NCBI GenBank assembly: GCA_001723645.1
Contig: MDLC01000020.1
Coordinates: 1-50,997 of the forward strand
From: Candidatus Endobugula sertula
Lineage (GTDB): Bacteria; Pseudomonadota; Gammaproteobacteria; Pseudomonadales; Cellvibrionaceae
DNA: 50,997 nt
Reading direction: 5' to 3'
Part shown: positions 9,194 to 18,343 of the stretch, one piece after another
How the letters are laid out: each line of letters opens with the position of its first letter
Numbering within the stretch: the first letter of the stretch is position 1
Program-made: the position numbers and the translations under genes
The notes under the pieces: model-generated
Database searches by the model: none
Told to the model about the DNA's origin: nothing
Seen by the model: only the letters and a program-made list of their open reading frames with translations

Positions 9194-10132
9194 TTAATGA
9201 TTATCTAAAGAAAACCATGCTTCTGAAAAGAAACGATGCAAATTCGCAAGATGCAATTGCAACGTACTAAGATAGTTGAGGAATTCATGATCTAGTTGTT
9301 CCTTCAAGAAGGAGGCATCCAGCAATTCGTCCAAGGCTTGACAACCTTCCATAATTTTTTTCTGCTTCGGCAAATGACAAATCGACCGTTTAATTTCAGT
9401 TAAACAAAACTTGACAGAACGAGGATATGATTCATCACACAGTAAAAATTTAGCCACTTTTCTTCCCTTAACCATTGCCGCAACCGAGCGGCGATAGGCG
9501 AAGTCTGCACTGGAGCTGCGCAAGACATTTCCCCAAACAATTAATGAGGTCTGAACAGAATTTGCTTCATTACTATCTTGCAAGACACTGACTCCGGCCT
9601 GCAGAATCCGCGTTGTCATATCAGCACATTCCAAGTCACGCCCCAAGCTCCACATATCCCATACCACATCATGAAGCATCGTCGTAGAGATATAACCTTG
9701 TATCATTTGACACTGGTTAATAATCTCATTGAGAAATTCCTGACGCTTACCACGGTTAAGTGCTCCATTATTAATTGAGTTATTAGCAAAAGAACTCAAT
9801 CCATTAATCAATTCCCAGGCATTCTCGGGCATGACATCACGTGTCGTTCGCAAGTTTTCGCGGATATGCTCCAGAGACACCAACATAGCATTCGGATTAG
9901 TATTATCTGCCAACGTGAACTTTACAACATTACGCTCATTCCGCGCTTTGTAACGTGTATCATATTCGTTCTCACCACTGTTTAAAGTCACCAAGTTAAA
10001 CCAACTGATATTTATTTCTTTCGGCAAATCCATTAACAACGTTGTGTAGGCATTGACAACACGAGCTGCACTTTCTACACGCTGGAGATAGCGTGCAATC
10101 CAATAAATTCTTTCCGCAACTCTTGAAAGCAT
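9194..10132 (-). CDS. Alpha-E (DUF403) domain protein
   Basis: A 312-residue, mostly helical protein beginning MLSRVAERIYWIARYLQRVE, the hallmark start of the alpha-E/DUF403 family, with the helix-ending motif DLECADMTTRIL and the conserved SLIVWGNVLRSSSADFAYRR segment. Its biochemical function is unknown. It is nearly always encoded next to a circularly permuted ATP-grasp and a transglutaminase, as here. Its ATG shares one base with the TAA of the upstream ATP-grasp gene (TAATG), so translation is coupled. The same domain occurs fused in the gene at 3092-5698. Confidence 0.93.
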   Translation of the reverse strand: MLSRVAERIYWIARYLQRVESAARVVNAYTTLLMDLPKEINISWFNLVTLNSGENEYDTRYKARNERNVVKFTLADNTNPNAMLVSLEHIRENLRTTRDVMPENAWELINGLSSFANNSINNGALNRGKRQEFLNEIINQCQMIQGYISTTMLHDVVWDMWSLGRDLECADMTTRILQAGVSVLQDSNEANSVQTSLIVWGNVLRSSSADFAYRRSVAAMVKGRKVAKFLLCDESYPRSVKFCLTEIKRSICHLPKQKKIMEGCQALDELLDASFLKEQLDHEFLNYLSTLQLHLANLHRFFSEAWFSLDNH

Positions 10133-11601
10133 TATAGTTTAGCCTCTGTATCAACAATCCATGTATCTTTACTCCCCCCTCCCTGGGATGAGTTAACGAC
10201 TAATGACTCTTTTTTCATGGCAACACGTGTTAAGCCACCCGTAGTCACATAACTGCTTTTACCTTGCAAAATAAAAGGCCGTAGATCTAAATGACGGGGT
10301 TCAGGGCGATCAGATCCAACCAGTGCAGGTGCGGTAGAAAGAGCAAGTGTTGGCTGGGTAATATAGTGACGAGGGTATTTCTTAATAAGCTCTACAAAAG
10401 TTGCCTGATCTTTTTTAGTGGAATGTGGTCCCACCAACATCCCATAACCACCAGACTCATTAGCTGGTTTAACCACCAGCTTATCAATATTTTTGATCAC
10501 ATAATCTTGTTGCTTAGGCTCATCGCATAGAAATGTTTCCACATTAGGGATAATTGCTTCCTGATCAAGATAATACTTAATAACATCAGGCACATAAGTG
10601 TAAACAACTTTATCATCAGCCACACCAGCTCCAGGTGCATTAGCTAATGCTACTTTCCCCGTTTTCCAAGCTTCCATAATCCCAGGAACACCTAATGTTG
10701 AATTTTTATTAAACACTTTAGGGTCTAAAAACGTATCATCAATACGACGATAAATCACATCAACCTTTGTAAGACCCCGAATACTTTTCATGTAAACGTA
10801 ACCGTTTTTACCAACGACTAAGTCACTACCTTCAACAAGCTCAACACCCATTTTCTGAGCCAGAAAAGCATGTTCAAAATAGGCAGAGTTATAAATTCCC
10901 GGAGTTAAGACAACAATTTCAGGATTATCTACGTTGGGAGACAGGGAACATAAAGTTTCAAATAGCTGATCACAGTAACTATTAACGGGTAGAATATGAT
11001 CATTCTCAAATAACTCAGGCAGCACCCGCTTCATAATAGAACGGTTCTCCAGCATATAAGAAACACCTGAAGGTACACGTAGATTGTCTTCTAGCACATA
11101 GAACTCTCCTTCATGGTTGCGAACCAGATCAGTTCCAGATATATGTGCCCATACATTATGAGGAGGGGAAACCCCAACACACTCTTTACGAAAATTTTTT
11201 GAGTACTCAAGAACATGGCGAGGGAAGACACCATCTTTTATAATTTTCTGTTCATTATATACATCATTGATAAACAAATTAAGCGCTTGCAAACGCTGCT
11301 CCAAACCCCTTGCAATACTACACCATTGTTTGGCGGAAATCGTGCGAGGAATAATATCAAAAGGCCACGAACGATCAATACTGCCTTCTTCTGTATAAAC
11401 GGTAAATGTAATCCCCATATCTTTAATCGTTGAGTCAGCCAAGCACTGTCGTCGGTGAACTTCATCTTTATCAAGGGATTGCAAATAAGAAATAAGTTTT
11501 TTAGCGGGTAGCCTTGCATTGCCTGGACTACTAATTAATTCATCGTAAAAAGCGCTTGAAGTGTACTGCTTCCAATCAATGCTCATAGGTAAAACACTCA
11601 T
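10132..11601 (-). CDS. Circularly permuted ATP-grasp protein (DUF404/DUF407)
   Basis: A 489-residue protein and the first gene of the operon. Visible family motifs are LRVPSGVSYMLENR, VVLTPGIYNSAYFEHAFLAQ, VDVIYRRIDDTFLDP, LVVKPANESGGYGMLVG (the nucleotide-binding loop) and LDLRPFILQG. It should form an amide or peptide bond with ATP hydrolysis; its substrate is unknown. Compared with the fusion protein downstream, this copy keeps a fuller glycine-rich ESGGYG loop. The start could be the ATG at 11601 or the one at 11586 (MSIDWKQY), and neither has a strong ribosome site. The promoter should lie in 11602-11948. Confidence 0.93.
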   Translation of the reverse strand: MSVLPMSIDWKQYTSSAFYDELISSPGNARLPAKKLISYLQSLDKDEVHRRQCLADSTIKDMGITFTVYTEEGSIDRSWPFDIIPRTISAKQWCSIARGLEQRLQALNLFINDVYNEQKIIKDGVFPRHVLEYSKNFRKECVGVSPPHNVWAHISGTDLVRNHEGEFYVLEDNLRVPSGVSYMLENRSIMKRVLPELFENDHILPVNSYCDQLFETLCSLSPNVDNPEIVVLTPGIYNSAYFEHAFLAQKMGVELVEGSDLVVGKNGYVYMKSIRGLTKVDVIYRRIDDTFLDPKVFNKNSTLGVPGIMEAWKTGKVALANAPGAGVADDKVVYTYVPDVIKYYLDQEAIIPNVETFLCDEPKQQDYVIKNIDKLVVKPANESGGYGMLVGPHSTKKDQATFVELIKKYPRHYITQPTLALSTAPALVGSDRPEPRHLDLRPFILQGKSSYVTTGGLTRVAMKKESLVVNSSQGGGSKDTWIVDTEAKL

Positions 11602-11948
11602 ATTGGGAACAAGGCGCTACCATAGCACAAAGACACTACTTTAAACATTACACACAGCACTAACAGACTATTTTCTTATAATTTTTTTGTATAGAGACGC
11701 CTAAATACAACATAAAATACTATAATCGTAAACTTCATCTAAGAGCATCATAAAATACTTTACATTTCATTGAATCATTTCACATAATTACATCAAACAA
11801 TATATTTTTCAATAGTACAAATATGGGACTGTAGGTATTGCTCCCCAAAAAACATTATCTTCTGTCACCCTTGCGATCGGTAGTCTCCAGAGAGCCACCA
11901 TTTTTCTGGATTTCCGAATAGTATTTAATGTTTTTTTAGGCGCCAAAC
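11602..11948. other. AT-rich upstream region of the amidoligase operon
   Basis: No gene is visible. The stretch is AT-rich and must contain the promoter of the minus-strand amidoligase operon, although I cannot place -35/-10 boxes with confidence. The 11-mer cataaaatact occurs twice, near 11713 and 11751, as a direct repeat about 38 bases apart. Confidence 0.35.
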
Positions 11949-12235
11949 ATGGCAAGAAACAAAAGACTTAAGAGACTTCCCCAACCTGACATCGATGCTC
12001 TATACAGTCCTCCCAGATACACTATTGAATAACAACGTTACTTTTTCTCGTTGAACAATAATGCGTTAGTCGTTGCTATTTTGTTGCGATGCTCGGCTAT
12101 TTTAAAACGCAACCGATTATATTCGGTCCCAGTTTCCGTTCGATAGAAAATGACTTGAATTTTATTGCCAAAGACGCTTTTCCAGGTAATAAACGTCGTC
12201 ACCGCATTACTCAAGCACACAAAAAGTTATCAGTG
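11949..12235 (+). mobile_element. Relic of a DUF4158 (Tn3-like) transposase N-terminus
   Basis: The plus strand starts with ATG and MARNKRLKRLPQPDIDALY then SPPRYTIE, meets TAA at 12030-12032, and continues in frame as QRYFFSLNNNALVVAIL. It then shifts to a second frame (ATG at 12089) reading MLGYFKTQPIIFGPSFR, SIENDLNFIAKDAFPG. This is the order expected for the DUF4158 domain found at the N-terminus of Tn3-type transposases (LYxxPxFTxEER...YF, QLGYFKAK, FPG). At least one nonsense codon and one frameshift separate the parts, and nothing of the catalytic domain remains. Confidence 0.68.
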
Positions 12236-12381
12236 ATCTTAACTCGTACCCTTAGGTCTCTTTTTTTATGCTTATCTTCTGAGACCTGTTTTTCCCATAG
12301 CGAATGCGTTGTTTGATGTCAAACAGGAGTGTTAAATATAGTTGCAGGTGACTAACCATAGGTTTATTTATTTTTCTTAAG

Positions 12382-12735
12382 TTAATCCATATAACTAGCA
12401 ACAGGACGGACTTCAATTTTGCTTCCCTCTGTCATGGGAATTCTTTTCGCATATCGTATAGCATGCTCCAGATTGTCACACTCAAACAGGTAATACCCCC
12501 AAAGCACTTCTTGAATTTTGGTAAAAGGACCATCAGTGACTTGATATTGTCCCTCGTTTTGACTGATTATTGCTGCCAAGTCGGGATGATGAAGTCGATT
12601 AAACAATACAAAAATCCCGTCACCACGACTGGCATCTTGTAGCTTTTCGTGACCCAGGTGTAATTCATTCATTTCTTCCCTTGAAATATCATCCAGTGCC
12701 CCCTGTGGTCGATAGATCAGTGCCACAAATTTCAT
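12382..12735 (-). CDS. YciI/DGPF-domain protein
   Basis: A 117-residue dimeric ferredoxin-like fold protein of the YCII-related (DGPF) family. It starts MKFVALIYRP and carries the diagnostic VTDGPFTKIQEVLWGYYLFE (about residues 68-87) and a final IEVRPV strand. Family members have no generally established reaction, and some are linked to sigma factors of the ECF type, which I do not see here. A strong GGGGGAA ribosome site precedes the ATG at 12735. Confidence 0.88.
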   Translation of the reverse strand: MKFVALIYRPQGALDDISREEMNELHLGHEKLQDASRGDGIFVLFNRLHHPDLAAIISQNEGQYQVTDGPFTKIQEVLWGYYLFECDNLEHAIRYAKRIPMTEGSKIEVRPVASYMD

Positions 12736-13004
12736 TATTCCCCCGTTATTACGTTATTATTCTTGATCAGTACCACTAACCCATTCAGAATAGCCGAACT
12801 CAAATAAATCATCCTATTTACGATCAGGTATTCACACTTGGGCCGTACATTAATTTCTGTATCTTTTCCACCTCTACAACGGGTTGCTGTTGATATAAGC
12901 AATCGCGAAACACAATTGATGATAGACTTCATTACGATTTAAAGCGCGCTGAATCTACTGATATTGTATATCTCATAAGCATTTTGCTTTAATGAATCTT
13001 ATCT

Positions 13005-13033
13005 CACATGCTCAGCTACCCTGAAAGCATGTG
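13005..13033. terminator. Hairpin downstream of the cupin gene
   Basis: A perfect 8-bp inverted repeat (cacatgct at 13005-13012, agcatgtg at 13026-13033) with a 13-base loop lies about 63 bases after the cupin stop codon. No T-run follows on the minus strand, so a role as terminator is only suggested by its position. Confidence 0.35.
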
Positions 13034-13096
13034 TTATTGTAACAATTGAATTGAAATAATTACCACTGGAGATGTTGTAAATATCGTGGAATTACA

Positions 13097-13507
13097 CTAT
13101 CGCGATCGTACCTCGGCATTCCCCACTACCGTAGCCACCGGCTGATCCTTTTGGTTGATAAAGACACATAGTAATTTAATTGGGACATCACCAATTACCC
13201 TAGCATAGTGTATATCGCTATCATTAACCATATAAGACATGCCAGGCTTAAAGCGTTGATCCGGTTTGCCCTCAACAACCAAATCGAACTCACCCTCAAG
13301 AACGTAGGTGATTTCAATACCAGGGTGGGTGTGTGGAGATGCACTTGTACCACTCGGAACGTTAATTAGATTGAAATTGACAGTGTAATCATCCTGCCAA
13401 TTTGTTTTCTGCAGTACTGTACGCGTAATGCCTCCCTGTCTATATGACGTTCCTACATTTGCGGTCAAAGCCGGATTTGATTCTTTATTGACATCAATAC
13501 TTTTCAT
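13097..13507 (-). CDS. Cupin-domain protein
   Basis: A 136-residue single-domain cupin. The first cupin motif is visible as SPHTHPGIEITYVLEGEFDL (His, His and Glu metal ligands, about residues 58-77), followed by FKPGMSYMVNDSDIHYARVI (second motif, with Pro-Gly and the last His). It could be a small metal-dependent enzyme or a sensor; the substrate is unknown. An AGGT ribosome site precedes the ATG. It is encoded in the same direction as the MFS transporter gene upstream, 248 bases away. Confidence 0.88.
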   Translation of the reverse strand: MKSIDVNKESNPALTANVGTSYRQGGITRTVLQKTNWQDDYTVNFNLINVPSGTSASPHTHPGIEITYVLEGEFDLVVEGKPDQRFKPGMSYMVNDSDIHYARVIGDVPIKLLCVFINQKDQPVATVVGNAEVRSR

Positions 13508-13755
13508 GATATTGTACCTGATCTTGAAAGGTTCTTTAGTGTTTCAGTTGTCGAACAAACGAGAGACGAAGACAGGGACCATTAATTCTACGAAAAAAAA
13601 ACGTAGCACCTTTGACTAACTCCAACCATTTAACGACATTATTTCGATCTTACATTATGTTACCCTCTTAAATGATATAACGGCAAATGAAGAGAGTGAC
13701 TTTGTGACTGAGACACATTACAATCCTTTACGCGCTTACAAAATAAACCGCCACT

Positions 13756-14982
13756 TCAATGAAACTTTTTTAGTTCCTTTTGCCGCGACGCGAGCATCGC
13801 TCCAATAAACAAAGTGAATGCCGATACCATCAACCCTCTCTCCAATCCACTAGGCATGTCAGCAACCCAACCCATAGCGGAAGGCCCCACAATCTGACCA
13901 AAGGCAAACACCCCTGTGAATACGCTAATGCCTGTAGCCCAAGATTCTTGGTCCAGATTATGCCGAACTAGAGCGGTAGTCGACGCTACAACCGACAGAA
14001 ACACCGCGCCAAAGACTATACCAGAAATGAAAATGACGGGCACAGCGTTGGTCAGTACCGGTAAGATACAAGCTACGCCCAATAAAGCATTCAAAATTGC
14101 CAAAGACTCCCCACCTTTAAAGTGGTCCAGCATACCCGCCCAAATGCGCGAGGATGCTACAACCGCCAAACCGAGCAGTGAGTAGAACCAGGTAATTAAT
14201 TTTGTGTGCATGCCTTGCTCGTGGAGTAAAGCAACCACGAAGGTCATGTAACCGATATAACCAACGCCAAACATGAAATAGCCACTCAAGCTGAAAATAA
14301 AATCTTTCAACGCAAACTGTTGCTTTGTGTCCTGAGAAGGCAATGCTTTACCAATTTGCTGCGTAGGCAGTGCTATTATTACCGTAACAAGTATGCAACC
14401 GACTCCCATCACCCGCCATGGCCATTGCCAAGCATGCAAAACGCTGTATTCCTGCGCATATATAAACGCCATTGGCACCAACAAAGCGGAAAGCATTATT
14501 CCGAAACCCACACCACCATAATACAGGCCCATCAACAAACCGGCACGATCACGGTGTATGGAACACAGTTGCACTGACAACACACCACCAGCAATAAAAA
14601 TGAATGCGCTAACTATACCTGTAAACATGCGATACAAAAATAATGCAACGTTGTCAGTCGCTATACCCGTCAATAGCATGAAGATACCAACCATAACTGA
14701 GCCAGCAATTAACAAACACCATACACCGAAACGAGATATCAAAAAAGGCGTCGCCAATACACCCAAAAAATATCCAAGCGCATTACCTGTGTTCATAATA
14801 CCAGACAGTAAATACGACCAACCAAGATCATTACGCATCAGTGGCAATAATAAACCATAAGAAAATCGTGAAAGGCCTAAAGCGACAGCGGCAGCGAGTG
14901 ATAAAGCCAAAGCGGTTACAAGCGGGTAGTAAAGAGGAAGATTCTTTAAACCCGTCTTAGGGATAGAGAGATTTTGTTTCAC
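13756..14982 (-). CDS. MFS transporter, YbfB/YjiJ-type
   Basis: A 408-residue membrane protein with about twelve hydrophobic segments. The first (ALSLAAAVALGLSRFSYGLL) and the following LMRNDLGWSYLLSGIMNT loop match the YbfB/YjiJ branch of the major facilitator superfamily, whose substrates are mostly unknown. It starts with GTG at 14982. It is divergent from the FAD/NAD(P)-binding protein gene, and both could be controlled from 14983-15419. A role in exporting the product or substrate of that enzyme pair is a guess from neighbourhood. Confidence 0.9.
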   Translation of the reverse strand: MKQNLSIPKTGLKNLPLYYPLVTALALSLAAAVALGLSRFSYGLLLPLMRNDLGWSYLLSGIMNTGNALGYFLGVLATPFLISRFGVWCLLIAGSVMVGIFMLLTGIATDNVALFLYRMFTGIVSAFIFIAGGVLSVQLCSIHRDRAGLLMGLYYGGVGFGIMLSALLVPMAFIYAQEYSVLHAWQWPWRVMGVGCILVTVIIALPTQQIGKALPSQDTKQQFALKDFIFSLSGYFMFGVGYIGYMTFVVALLHEQGMHTKLITWFYSLLGLAVVASSRIWAGMLDHFKGGESLAILNALLGVACILPVLTNAVPVIFISGIVFGAVFLSVVASTTALVRHNLDQESWATGISVFTGVFAFGQIVGPSAMGWVADMPSGLERGLMVSAFTLFIGAMLASRQKELKKFH

Positions 14983-15419
14983 TAAATTACCAACTTTTTA
15001 ATTATGAAAATAGAATACTCTCATATCCACTAAATTAAACGCAGAATTTTTGAAACAGATAAATTCATCATTATATGAAAAATGTATTCAAAAAAATAAA
15101 AAAATATTTTTATGCTCTCAAAAATTGAAAAAAAATATCCCCCTTTATTTTGAATGACAACGGTATCTTATACTAACATACCTCTGTACCGTATAGTTGC
15201 TAGATATTAACAACTCATGTATTTGAAAGAGAAGTATTTCTCAATTAACGATTTACTTTAAGGAAAAACTGGATGACTGTATTGACTGGTAGACGTTAAC
15301 TGACCAATAATAAAATAGGTAATATAGAATTTTTAAGGGACTCGACTTTTCGTGAGTTTTAATAACGCTGTTTGCATCCAAACACATCACTCCTATTTCA
15401 CAAACAATCAACTCATCGC
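14983..15419. promoter_or_regulatory. Divergent AT-rich promoter region
   Basis: No gene is evident. The region is strongly AT-rich, with A and T runs around 15090-15135, and separates the divergent MFS and FAD/NAD(P) genes. On the plus strand TTGACT at 15282-15287 and AATAAT at 15306-15311 (18-base spacer) make a plausible sigma-70 promoter for the FAD gene. This is by eye only. Confidence 0.35.
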
Positions 15420-17120
15420 ATGACTGACGTTCACATTGTTTTAATTGGTGGCGGCCCTCGGGCACTTGTCACGCTGAATGCGCTTTATCATGCCTTAAGG
15501 AATGTGGCTGTTTCTGATCAGATAAGCATTATTGTAATCGATCCGCACGAAGGTGGCATTGGATGTCATGATCCGAATCAGCCCGACTATTTGTTTACTA
15601 ATACATTAGCCTCACAAGTGACTGCCTTTTATCCTCTCACATCAGAAGTGGAGGACGCTGGATGGATCACAGGACCATCGTTTATCGAATGGGCGAATCG
15701 TTCAGAGGTGCGTAACGATGATAAGCGTTGCTTCCACTCAGACGAAAGTCAGCTAGTTAGCAAGCTAAGTTATCTTCCTAGATCACTTCTCGGCCAATAT
15801 CTTCGTTGGGCATTTCAAATGATTGTGGCTCGTTTCCCAAACTCTATTAAGTTTTGTCAACGCTACGCTGTAGCACTTTTTGTTAAACGCACAGCTAATG
15901 GTTTCTGCATCGGATTGGACGATAACACTGAACAGGCAGCGGACTATATATTTATGTCTACAGGACATTCAACAAACTGCTTGTCAACAACGAATAAAAA
16001 CTTGCGTAATTTTGCTATCAGGCGACTTACAAAAAACCCTTATATTGCCTTCTTTACTCGTTGCTATCCCACTTCAGCATTAAAAGCCATTTCATCCGAA
16101 GCAACTGTCGCTATTCAAGGCTTGGGATTAACCGCATGGGACGCAATAGCAGAACTCACAGAAGGCCGTGGAGGAAAATATATCACCAACAAAAATGGAC
16201 ACTTGGTATATCTTTCCTCAGGTGATGAACCCAAAATCCTTCTTTACTCACGCAATTGTCTACCTTCTACTGCCCGCGGTATCAATCAAAAAGGACTGAC
16301 AAGACAGCATCCGGCGAGATTTTTCACTCCACAGGCGTTGACCAACCTCCGTGCAGAAAAAAAGAGAACGACTGGTTCTGCACAACTCGATTTCAAATTG
16401 GAAGTGCTTCCACTTTTAAAATGTGAAATGGCTTTTGCCTACCGTATGGTTGCTACTGGCCTTTCTATTGATTCCGAAGTGTTTATTCCTACTCATGCTG
16501 AAATGGCTGCCATTGATGTAGCACTCGACCCTTTCATGAATCAACACTTTGAAAGCTTTACTGATTATCGCACTGCCTTTTGGGAATACATTCGTGAAGA
16601 TCTGGCTGAAGCAGATAAAGGCAATCTCTCAGCACCTATAAAAGCAGCAACCGATGTTATCCGTGACTGCCGAGCTACCATTTGTATGGCCGTTGATTTC
16701 CGTGGATTAACCCCAGATTCTGAGCGGTGGTTCCGAACAACGTTTATCCCGATCATGAACCGTGTTGCTTTCGGACCACCAAAGTTTCGTAACCATCAAT
16801 TGTTGGCAATGTTCGAAGCAGGCATCATTGATCTTGCCACAGGACCAAACAGTGTACTTTCCACTGATGAGGCTTCTGGAAAGTTCGTTTTAACAAGCGA
16901 ATTCAATAATCACAAGAACCAAACGCTGATTGATGTACTTATCATTGCGCGCCTCGACTCGTTCCTGCCTGAAATCGACGAAAACCCGCTGACGCTATCA
17001 CTTCTGTCCGAAGGGCTTGTGCGACCCTATCGTAACGGAGATTCAGCACCTGGTGGTCTTGACATAAACCGAGACCACCAACCAATCGACCGCAATGGAC
17101 GACCAACACCGAACCTCTAG
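15420..17120 (+). CDS. FAD/NAD(P)-binding protein, C-terminus cut by an amber codon
   Basis: A 566-residue flavoprotein-like enzyme. It begins with a Rossmann dinucleotide-binding loop (VHIVLIGGGPRALVTLNAL) followed by VIDPHEGGIGCHDPNQPDYL and LFTNTLASQVTAFYP, the signature of the FAD-NAD(P)-binding (NAD_binding_9, PF13454) family. A second nucleotide-binding stretch (VAIQGLGLTAWDAIAEL) lies near residue 240. I start at the ATG at 15420 rather than the in-frame one at 15372, because the GGG loop then sits at the N-terminus as usual. The frame stops with TAG at 17118-17120, but protein-like sequence continues to 17282. The reaction is unknown. Confidence 0.85.
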   Translation: MTDVHIVLIGGGPRALVTLNALYHALRNVAVSDQISIIVIDPHEGGIGCHDPNQPDYLFTNTLASQVTAFYPLTSEVEDAGWITGPSFIEWANRSEVRNDDKRCFHSDESQLVSKLSYLPRSLLGQYLRWAFQMIVARFPNSIKFCQRYAVALFVKRTANGFCIGLDDNTEQAADYIFMSTGHSTNCLSTTNKNLRNFAIRRLTKNPYIAFFTRCYPTSALKAISSEATVAIQGLGLTAWDAIAELTEGRGGKYITNKNGHLVYLSSGDEPKILLYSRNCLPSTARGINQKGLTRQHPARFFTPQALTNLRAEKKRTTGSAQLDFKLEVLPLLKCEMAFAYRMVATGLSIDSEVFIPTHAEMAAIDVALDPFMNQHFESFTDYRTAFWEYIREDLAEADKGNLSAPIKAATDVIRDCRATICMAVDFRGLTPDSERWFRTTFIPIMNRVAFGPPKFRNHQLLAMFEAGIIDLATGPNSVLSTDEASGKFVLTSEFNNHKNQTLIDVLIIARLDSFLPEIDENPLTLSLLSEGLVRPYRNGDSAPGGLDINRDHQPIDRNGRPTPNL

Positions 17121-17282
17121 ATCACCGGGATACCGACAGAAGGCCCCGTTTTTTACACACACGCCCTACCCCGAGAGGGATTACCATCTCGACAACACAA
17201 AATTGCAATGCAATGTGTAGATCAGATGGTTGAACATCTAGGTCATCAAAAAACAGTACACGCTATCAAGGCAGCAATATGA
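17121..17282 (+). pseudogene. Out-of-translation C-terminus of the FAD/NAD(P)-binding protein
   Basis: After the TAG at 17118-17120 the same frame stays open for 53 codons: ITGIPTEGPVFYTHALPREG, LPSRQHKIAMQCVDQMVEHL, then GHQKTVHAIKAAI and TGA. The text fits the family's expected C-terminus (product name strand, then a TEG motif and an aromatic-rich segment). The TGA overlaps the ATG of the next gene as ATGA, the classical coupled arrangement. The amber codon is therefore most simply a recent mutation (for example TGG or TAT/TAC to TAG) in a gene that originally ran to 17282. Confidence 0.75.
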
Positions 17283-18064
17283 CATGGGAGCTCTACGCAT
17301 TCCGCTATGGTGAACAACCAAACCTTTCAACGTCTCAGACAGTCACCCATATCAAACGTCTGCCAAAGAGCAGTCCGCCACAGCCATTTTGCTATTTCTT
17401 TTGGCTCGCGCGGACGAAAAAAACCACGATTTTGATTGACTGTGGTTTTACCTCCAAACAAGCTGCAGCCCGTGGTCGAACACTACTTGTCAACCCAGAG
17501 GATCTTCTGGGTGAGATTGATATCCACCCTGATGAAGTCGATGATCTGATTCTAACGCATCTACACTACGATCATGCCGGCAATATTGACACTTTTCCAA
17601 AAGCGCGGATTCATGTCCATATTGATGAGTGGATGTGGGCAACAAGCCCAGAAATGACCGTTAATAAACACGCACGTTTTTACGACCCTGATATTATCTC
17701 GAAGTTGATATATCGACTTTATGCTGGAAAACTACAATTTATCAACGATGATCATACGTTCATTTCCGGGCTGTGGGTCAAACGACTGGGTGGACATTGT
17801 CCTGGCCAGATGGTTGTTAAGATTCCCACAGGAGACAGTTATACCGTTCTCGCCAGTGATGCAGCCCATCTATCGGTTAACATCGAGCAACAGAATCCGT
17901 TTCCAATTATGCATGATATGAGTCAAATGGAGAAAGGGTTGGCTTATCTTTCTTCACTCGCCCGCACCGGTATCCGTATTGTTCCTGGACATGACCCTAA
18001 CATATACAAGATTGGAACACCTGTCGGTATATCGGGAAATGTTATAGCCCTGCATGAAATTTGA
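17279..18064 (+). CDS. Metallo-beta-lactamase-fold hydrolase, lactonase-like
   Basis: A 261-residue metallo-beta-lactamase-fold protein with the zinc motif THLHYDHAGN (HxHxDH, about residues 96-105), further metal ligands in LGGHCPGQMVV and ASDAAH, and a closing His in VPGHDPNIY. The arrangement resembles the N-acyl-homoserine lactonase family, but the true substrate is not shown by sequence. It starts at the ATG that overlaps the end of the extended FAD/NAD(P) frame, so the two enzymes are probably cotranslated and may act in one pathway. Confidence 0.9.
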   Translation: MTWELYAFRYGEQPNLSTSQTVTHIKRLPKSSPPQPFCYFFWLARTKKTTILIDCGFTSKQAAARGRTLLVNPEDLLGEIDIHPDEVDDLILTHLHYDHAGNIDTFPKARIHVHIDEWMWATSPEMTVNKHARFYDPDIISKLIYRLYAGKLQFINDDHTFISGLWVKRLGGHCPGQMVVKIPTGDSYTVLASDAAHLSVNIEQQNPFPIMHDMSQMEKGLAYLSSLARTGIRIVPGHDPNIYKIGTPVGISGNVIALHEI

Positions 18065-18273
18065 CATTAACGTTAGCAGCGAAAAATACATCAAAGCATG
18101 GTCCAAATATATTCCCTAGTTCGCGAGATATAAAAGCAGTACAAAAGGCTTTTTTGTTGAGCATCCGATAAATATGGTGTGATAACTATCTGTTTGTTAT
18201 TCATATGACGTCACTAAGAGATACTTGTGCATTGACAAACACTATTTTTACTTTGTGATGAAAAGTAAAGGGG

Positions 18274-18306
18274 GGGGCAGACCAATAGAAAACTGTGGCC
18301 TGCCCC
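18274..18306. terminator. GC-rich hairpin between convergent genes
   Basis: ggggcag (18274-18280) pairs with ctgcccc (18300-18306) across a 19-base loop, between the converging lactonase-like and RTX-protein genes. It could serve as a bidirectional terminator. The flanking T content is modest. Confidence 0.4.
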
Positions 18307-18343
18307 TGATTTTCGACCAAAACAAACGCTATGTTATGACGAG

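Noticed and set aside
12254-12287. aggtctc/gagacct inverted repeat
   Set aside because: Seven-base arms with a 20-base T-rich loop inside a transposase relic; not near the end of a plus-strand gene.
12735-12932. 65-codon ORF touching the start of the YciI-like gene
   Set aside because: No motif and no good ribosome site; the GGGGGAA at its end is the ribosome site of the next gene.
112-17120. TAG read as an amino acid (recoded amber)
   Set aside because: TAG ends the small transglutaminase (2199) and cytochrome (23922) genes normally, and the in-frame TAGs lie mainly in dead transposase relics, so nonsense mutation is simpler.
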